NCBI RefSeq assembly: GCF_947166415.1
Contig: NZ_CAMVEE010000021.1
Location: 1-37,752, forward strand
Direction: 5' to 3'
Length of the DNA stretch: 37,752 nt
Source of the DNA: an uncultured Methanobrevibacter sp.
GTDB taxonomy: Archaea; Methanobacteriota; Methanobacteria; Methanobacteriales; Methanobacteriaceae
A program made the position numbers and the translations under genes. The notes under the pieces were generated by a model. It ran no database searches, was not told the DNA's origin, and worked only from the letters and a program-made list of their open reading frames with translations. Below are positions 33,974 to 37,752 of this stretch, in pieces (within the stretch, counting starts at the first letter, position 1; each line of letters starts with the position of its first letter).

Positions 33974-34684
33974 ATGGAATTATGGGAGATAATTAAGGAT
34001 GCATTGGTTTATCCAATTAGTAATGTTGTTTCTTTAGCAATTTATATAGTTCTAGGTATTGTTTTAGGAATTGCTCTTACCGGTACTATTTTAGCTATTT
34101 CAGCAGGTATTGCCGCTGAAAATTTATTAGCAGTTTTAGGAATAGGTGTCATTGGAGGTATAGTCGTACTTCTTATTGGATTTATAATTACTGGATACGA
34201 ACTTGATATTATTAAATATGGTATTGAAAGAAGTGATGAATCTCCAAAACTCGACTTTGTAAGACAATTTATCAATGGTGTAAAATATTTTGTTGTAAAC
34301 ATAGTTTATATGATTATTCCAATCATTGTTGGGGCGATTTTAGCGATTTTCTTACAACATTGGTTTGCTTCTGTAATAGATGCAATTATATCAATCGTAT
34401 TCTCATTGGCATTAGTGATGGGAGTATGCAGATTGGCAAAAACAGAAGATTTGGGTTATGCTTTATCAATTGGTGATGCAATTACTGATATCTCAAAAGT
34501 GGGAATTGTAACAATTATCCTATTCATAATAATTATGTTTATCATAGTTTTAGTTTTATCCTTCATTGGAGCAGCTATTTCCCAATGGAATTCCATAATA
34601 GGCGGTATTTTAGTAGGCATATTAGGAGTTTACATTACATTCTTCGCTGCTAGAGCAATCGGTTTATTATACTCTGATGTATAA
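33974..34684 (+). CDS. DUF4013-like membrane protein
   Basis: A 236-residue, very hydrophobic protein with about six membrane segments (18-48, 52-72, 105-128, 133-150, 175-202, 205-228) and the DUF4013-like signature LAKTEDLGYALSIGDAITDISKVG. The ATG has AGGTGA at 33961-33966, seven bases ahead. Function unknown; it is a distant relative of the protein at 28951. A surface protein gene starts 32 bases later, perhaps co-transcribed. Confidence 0.8.
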   Translation: MELWEIIKDALVYPISNVVSLAIYIVLGIVLGIALTGTILAISAGIAAENLLAVLGIGVIGGIVVLLIGFIITGYELDIIKYGIERSDESPKLDFVRQFINGVKYFVVNIVYMIIPIIVGAILAIFLQHWFASVIDAIISIVFSLALVMGVCRLAKTEDLGYALSIGDAITDISKVGIVTIILFIIIMFIIVLVLSFIGAAISQWNSIIGGILVGILGVYITFFAARAIGLLYSDV

Positions 34685-34716
34685 ATAGAACTTATTAATT
34701 TAATCGAAGGTATTAT

Positions 34717-35589
34717 ATGAATAAAAAATTATTAATGGCGGGTGTCTTTGCGATATTCCTTCTGTTATCAATTTGTGTCATTTCCGCAGTAGATTCTAAT
34801 GCGAGTGGCGATGTTGTTACACAAGATGATTCAGTTAAACAAGTTGACGACCCTATAAAACAAGATGATTCAGTTAAGCAAGCTGAAGAACCTGTAAAAC
34901 AAGATGATTCAGTTAAGCAGGCTGACAACCCTGTTAAACAAAAAACAATTTCAGTTAAGGTAAAATGGGTTGGAGATTCCAGCAAAATACCTGGAAGCGT
35001 AACAGTAAAACTCATGCGTGGTGGCAGTGTTGTTGATACTGCAGTATTGAGTCCTGCAAATTCATGGAGCGCTACTTTTAAAGTAACTGGTGACGGAAGT
35101 TACAGTGTTGTGGAAAGTCAAAATGGATTCACAGCTTCTGTCAGCGGTAATGCAAATAGCGGTTTTGTAATTACAAATAAGATTGCATCAAATGATGTAC
35201 TCGGTGCAGCTGATGATGAGAATGCGAACGATGGTGGCGATAATACTGCAGATGGTAATGGTCAAGATGATTCTAATCCTGCTGATGATTCCGCTAATGA
35301 TGTTGGAGCTGACGATACCAACAACACTAATGATACTGATGACAATACTACTGATGATGTGGCTCCAATTGCTGATTCAACTCAAGATAATAATACTGGA
35401 GCATCTAATAGTACTGATACCAGTAAAAAATCAGAACCTGTTGCCAAACAAGTGGTGAAACAGAAAGTCGTTAAACACACTAAAAAGACTCCAACTAAAG
35501 TAAACCATAAAACAGGTATTCCAATGGTCATTTTAGTGTTAGCAGTGATGGTAGCAGCATTTGTTCCATTCGCACGCAGGAAAAAATAG
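34717..35589 (+). CDS. Repeat-containing cell-surface protein with C-terminal anchor
   Basis: The 290-residue product has a signal peptide or anchor (residues 1-28, KKLLMAGVFAIFLLLSICVISA), three tandem 13-residue repeats at 36-74 (consensus QDDSVKQADxPVK), a Cna-B-like beta domain at about 77-155 (TISVKVKWVGDSSKIPGSV ... GDGSYSVVESQNGF), an Asp/Asn/Thr-rich linker near 160-240, a lysine-rich stretch, and a C-terminal membrane helix 267-286 followed by RRKK. It is a small adhesin-like protein outside the membrane, with a charged low-complexity stalk reaching through the wall. The specific ligand is unknown. Confidence 0.85.
   Translation: MNKKLLMAGVFAIFLLLSICVISAVDSNASGDVVTQDDSVKQVDDPIKQDDSVKQAEEPVKQDDSVKQADNPVKQKTISVKVKWVGDSSKIPGSVTVKLMRGGSVVDTAVLSPANSWSATFKVTGDGSYSVVESQNGFTASVSGNANSGFVITNKIASNDVLGAADDENANDGGDNTADGNGQDDSNPADDSANDVGADDTNNTNDTDDNTTDDVAPIADSTQDNNTGASNSTDTSKKSEPVAKQVVKQKVVKHTKKTPTKVNHKTGIPMVILVLAVMVAAFVPFARRKK
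34822..34938 (+). repeat. Three tandem 39-bp repeats
   Basis: Units 34822-34860, 34861-34899 and 34900-34938 are in frame and nearly identical (each starts CAAGATGATTCAGTTAA). Units two and three are the most alike. The array can vary in length by slippage. Confidence 0.85.
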
Positions 35590-35601
35590 ATAATTAATTT
35601 C

Positions 35602-35636
35602 GTAGATGTCTAACATCTACTCTTCTTTTTATTTTT
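35602..35636 (+). terminator. Terminator of the surface-protein gene
   Basis: GTAGATGT (35602-35609) and ACATCTAC (35613-35620) form a perfect 8-bp stem with a three-base loop, followed by TCTTCTTTTTATTTTT. It lies 12 bases after the stop codon. Confidence 0.7.
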
Positions 35637-35655
35637 AAAATTCAATTAATTAAAA

Positions 35656-36219
35656 TCAATTTACTAATTTTGGGATAGTCCAAATTCCGATAATTGAAAG
35701 TATGCAACATGAAATAATTGCCGGAGGATATACAAAGTAACCGATGATTATTCCTATTAAAACGACAATTATTGTGCAGTATAGAGGTAAGTGATTACCC
35801 AGTGCCACTTGCAGTGCTATATTTCCGGGATCTGATTTTTTTAGAAATTCCCCAATAATGATTGAAAGAATTGCAATCACAATAAAACTTAATCCATACA
35901 TCAGTTGCGGGAAGAAAAGATAGAAATTTTCAGCAACGAATGTAGTTAGGTAAGGCAATAGTGAAAATACAAACAGGGTAATTCCCATTGTCCAGATGAT
36001 ATGCGCATCGATTTTATTCACGATACTGAATATGTTATTGTTGAAGTTCCAAAAATTGAAGCATACTACGAAACTTATTGCATAAATTAAAAACTCATAT
36101 CGTATTTCATAAAGCGCAGCCCATGTGCCCGCGCTTGGAAGAGGCAGTTCTAAAACTATTATTGTAATTATAATAGCTAAAATCGCATCGATTAAAGCTT
36201 CAAATCTTTCAGTTTCCAT
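35656..36219 (-). CDS. TMEM175-like channel protein, second copy
   Basis: A 187-residue six-helix membrane protein of the TMEM175/DUF1211 family, with the TM1 signature RFEALIDAILAIIITIIVLELP at residues 4-25. Prokaryotic TMEM175 proteins form tetrameric K+-permeable leak channels. ATG 36219 is chosen over the longer start at 36246 because a strong AGGAGG Shine-Dalgarno site precedes it (complement of 36225-36234). The gene overlaps the end of the upstream paralogue by 11 bases, so the two are coupled and may form hetero-oligomers. Confidence 0.85.
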   Translation of the reverse strand: METERFEALIDAILAIIITIIVLELPLPSAGTWAALYEIRYEFLIYAISFVVCFNFWNFNNNIFSIVNKIDAHIIWTMGITLFVFSLLPYLTTFVAENFYLFFPQLMYGLSFIVIAILSIIIGEFLKKSDPGNIALQVALGNHLPLYCTIIVVLIGIIIGYFVYPPAIISCCILSIIGIWTIPKLVN

Positions 36220-36790
36220 TACTGGACCTCCTAAGCAATCTGCCAATCAATATCCATAAAATGATGGAAATCAAACAACAAATGTAAATTCCAGGAACAT
36301 AAATGGTGTAGGTCAATATAAATCCTACAATCAAGACAATCACTGGGATGTGGTTTATTTTTGATTTGAAATTCAATTCATATAACTTTTGATTATATGG
36401 GTTGCTCCTATAAATCGCTCTTGTAGCAAGTGTGTAAAGAATATGGGTTGCCATAAAAAGTAATCCAAACATTGTTTCCGCGGGGATTGAATAAATGTCT
36501 CTTGCAAGCCAAATTGTAAAATACGGCAAAAGTGAAATGAAAAATGTCATAATTCCATAAATCCAAACGGAAGTATTGTCAATAGTATCAATAATCTGGA
36601 ACAGATTATGATTTGCATACCAAATGTTGTACAAAACTAGGAAACTAATCAAATAAGCGATATACATGAATTGCAAATCTAAAATGCCGCTAAATGTTGG
36701 TGTTGTAGGTTGGGGAATCTTTAAAACAAGCACTGTTATGATAATTGCAATTATTGCATCAAAAAATGTTTCGAAGCGAGTAGTTTCCAT
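36209..36790 (-). CDS. TMEM175-like channel protein, first copy
   Basis: A 193-residue paralogue of the next gene with the TM1 signature RFETFFDAIIAIIITVLVLKIP and six membrane segments. Both keep the R..xF.DAI.AI..T pattern that lines the pore in TMEM175 channels. Its stop TGA lies inside the start of the second copy. It is divergent from the aldehyde dehydrogenase gene; an AT-rich 50-bp gap holds both promoters. Confidence 0.87.
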   Translation of the reverse strand: METTRFETFFDAIIAIIITVLVLKIPQPTTPTFSGILDLQFMYIAYLISFLVLYNIWYANHNLFQIIDTIDNTSVWIYGIMTFFISLLPYFTIWLARDIYSIPAETMFGLLFMATHILYTLATRAIYRSNPYNQKLYELNFKSKINHIPVIVLIVGFILTYTIYVPGIYICCLISIILWILIGRLLRRSSNGN

Positions 36791-36840
36791 AAGGGATTAT
36801 TTATATTTTCCAATATAAAATATTAATTAAAGGTGATAAA
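36791..36840. promoter_or_regulatory. Divergent promoter region TMEM175 / aldehyde dehydrogenase
   Basis: A 50-bp AT-rich gap with TATA-like ttatattttcc near 36800 and aatataaaat near 36811-36820, one for each direction, and AGGTGAT at 36831-36837 as the dehydrogenase Shine-Dalgarno site. Confidence 0.45.
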
Positions 36841-37752
36841 ATGGACATGTTAATTGGCGGAAAGCACATCTCAAGCGATGATTTGGAAGAGGTTATAAAT
36901 CCATATAATGGTGAAGTGATTGATAGAGTGCCGATAGCACACAGGCAGACTGCAGACCTAGCGATTGATGAGGCAAACAAAGCCAAATCCTCACTGGTTG
37001 AAATGTCAGCATTCAAGGTTTCAAATAAACTGTTCAATGTAGTTGAAAAACTGAAGGATAACCGTGAAGATTTTGCAGAGTTATTGACATTGGAAGTCGG
37101 AAAGCCAATCAACGAATCATTGGTAGAACTTGACAGGTCAATCGAGACATTGAAATTGGCTGCTGAAGAGGCAAAGAGAATTTATGGTGAAAGCGTTCCT
37201 TTGGATGCGGGATTGAACGGTAAGGGCTTTTTTGCTTTCACTCAAAGACTGCCGTTAGGTGTCGTTGCAGCCATTACTCCATTTAACTATCCGCTTAACT
37301 TAACAATCCATAAAATAGCTCCGGCAATTGCCTGCAAGAATACAGTAATCATAAAACCTCCTACAGAAGCGCCTTTGACTGTAATGAAGTTTGCAGAACT
37401 TTTAAATGATGAATTCCCTGATGGGGTAGTAAATACAATAACCGGATATGGATCTGAAGTAGGGGACTATCTGGTTTGTTCTCCTAATGTCGATAAGATT
37501 TCATTTACAGGAAGCATAACTACCGGAATGATGATTTCACAAAAGGCAGGAATGAAAAAAGTCACACTGGAACTTGGCGGAAACGATCCTATGGTTGTGC
37601 TTAAAGATGCAGACATTGAAAAATCAGTAAAAGGTGTCATTAATGGTGCATTCCTGAATGCAGGTCAGGTCTGCATGGGCGTTAAAAGGATAATCATTGA
37701 AGAGGAAATTGCAGATGAATTTGCAGAAAAGCTGGTAAGCGAAACTGAAAAG
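36841..37752 (+). CDS. Aldehyde dehydrogenase, lactaldehyde dehydrogenase (CofA)-like, cut by window end
   Basis: The first 304 residues of an aldehyde dehydrogenase; the C-terminal third is outside. Catalytic Cys278 (NAGQVCMG) and Glu244 (LELGGND) are visible, with the Asn of TPFNYPLN and the NAD-binding KPPTEAP and FTGS(I)TTG motifs. The sequence resembles the methanogen lactaldehyde dehydrogenase that makes lactate for coenzyme F420 (MJ1411/CofA group); other short-chain aldehydes are possible. AGGTGAT is three bases before ATG 36841. Family firm, F420 role by similarity only. Confidence 0.87.
   Translation, partial: MDMLIGGKHISSDDLEEVINPYNGEVIDRVPIAHRQTADLAIDEANKAKSSLVEMSAFKVSNKLFNVVEKLKDNREDFAELLTLEVGKPINESLVELDRSIETLKLAAEEAKRIYGESVPLDAGLNGKGFFAFTQRLPLGVVAAITPFNYPLNLTIHKIAPAIACKNTVIIKPPTEAPLTVMKFAELLNDEFPDGVVNTITGYGSEVGDYLVCSPNVDKISFTGSITTGMMISQKAGMKKVTLELGGNDPMVVLKDADIEKSVKGVINGAFLNAGQVCMGVKRIIIEEEIADEFAEKLVSETEK

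Noticed and set aside
1..37752. Defence island, CRISPR array, prophage or integrated element
   Set aside because: No repeat-spacer array, integrase, transposase, restriction-modification or toxin-antitoxin genes were recognised. Lhr, SNF2 and NucS are scattered housekeeping-type genes and do not cluster.

Overview
The window is a stretch of AT-rich chromosome from a methanogenic archaeon of the order Methanobacteriales, most likely Methanobrevibacter or a close relative. The reasons are the archaeal purine ligase PurP, an archaeal Lhr-type helicase, NucS, a YcaO/TfuA pair of the type that thioamidates McrA, a lactaldehyde-dehydrogenase-like ALDH (F420 pathway), a class III signal peptide pilin, DUF5518/DUF4013 membrane proteins, TATA-box promoters, many leaderless starts and Shine-Dalgarno sites of the GGTGAT/AGGAGG type. 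The genus is inferred from gene style, not from a database match. I saw no rRNA, tRNA, CRISPR array, insertion sequence or prophage; gene density is high and codon style even.

Layout. 1-5.1 kb: partial phosphodiesterase, purP, two small membrane proteins, Lhr helicase. 5.3-9.9 kb: SDR dehydrogenase, HEAT-repeat protein, Nit2-like amidase, zinc-ribbon/PsbP-like lipid-face protein, an unknown acidic protein, nucS. 10-12.4 kb: a tandem pair of MetX-like alpha/beta-hydrolases around a 91-residue protein; the second copy has lost every catalytic residue. 12.4-15.8 kb: rnz-mscS-nadA on the minus strand with nadC divergent, so two NAD biosynthesis steps bracket the block. 15.8-17.8 kb: short SNF2 helicase and a TfoX_N protein. 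18.0-22.3 kb: carA-carB operon. 22.3-26.0 kb: zinc-ribbon protein, amidohydrolase, then UspA, a four-CBS protein and an unknown protein, closely spaced. 26.3-28.8 kb: M50 protease-ycaO-tfuA operon. 28.9-32.4 kb: DUF4013 protein, M24 peptidase, TrkH. 32.5-35.6 kb: cell-envelope block with a GspF/TadC-like protein, a class III pilin-like peptide, a candidate structured RNA, a second DUF4013 protein and a repeat-containing surface protein. 35.6-37.75 kb: two overlapping TMEM175-like genes and the start of an aldehyde dehydrogenase.

The features I would look at first are the MetX-like enzyme/pseudoenzyme cassette (including a first gene with no normal start codon in its homologous N-terminus), the promoter-plus-terminator RNA candidate at about 33742-33886, and a recurring architecture in which the 3' hairpin of a gene is built around its own stop codon. 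None of these is proven here; each finding names the test.
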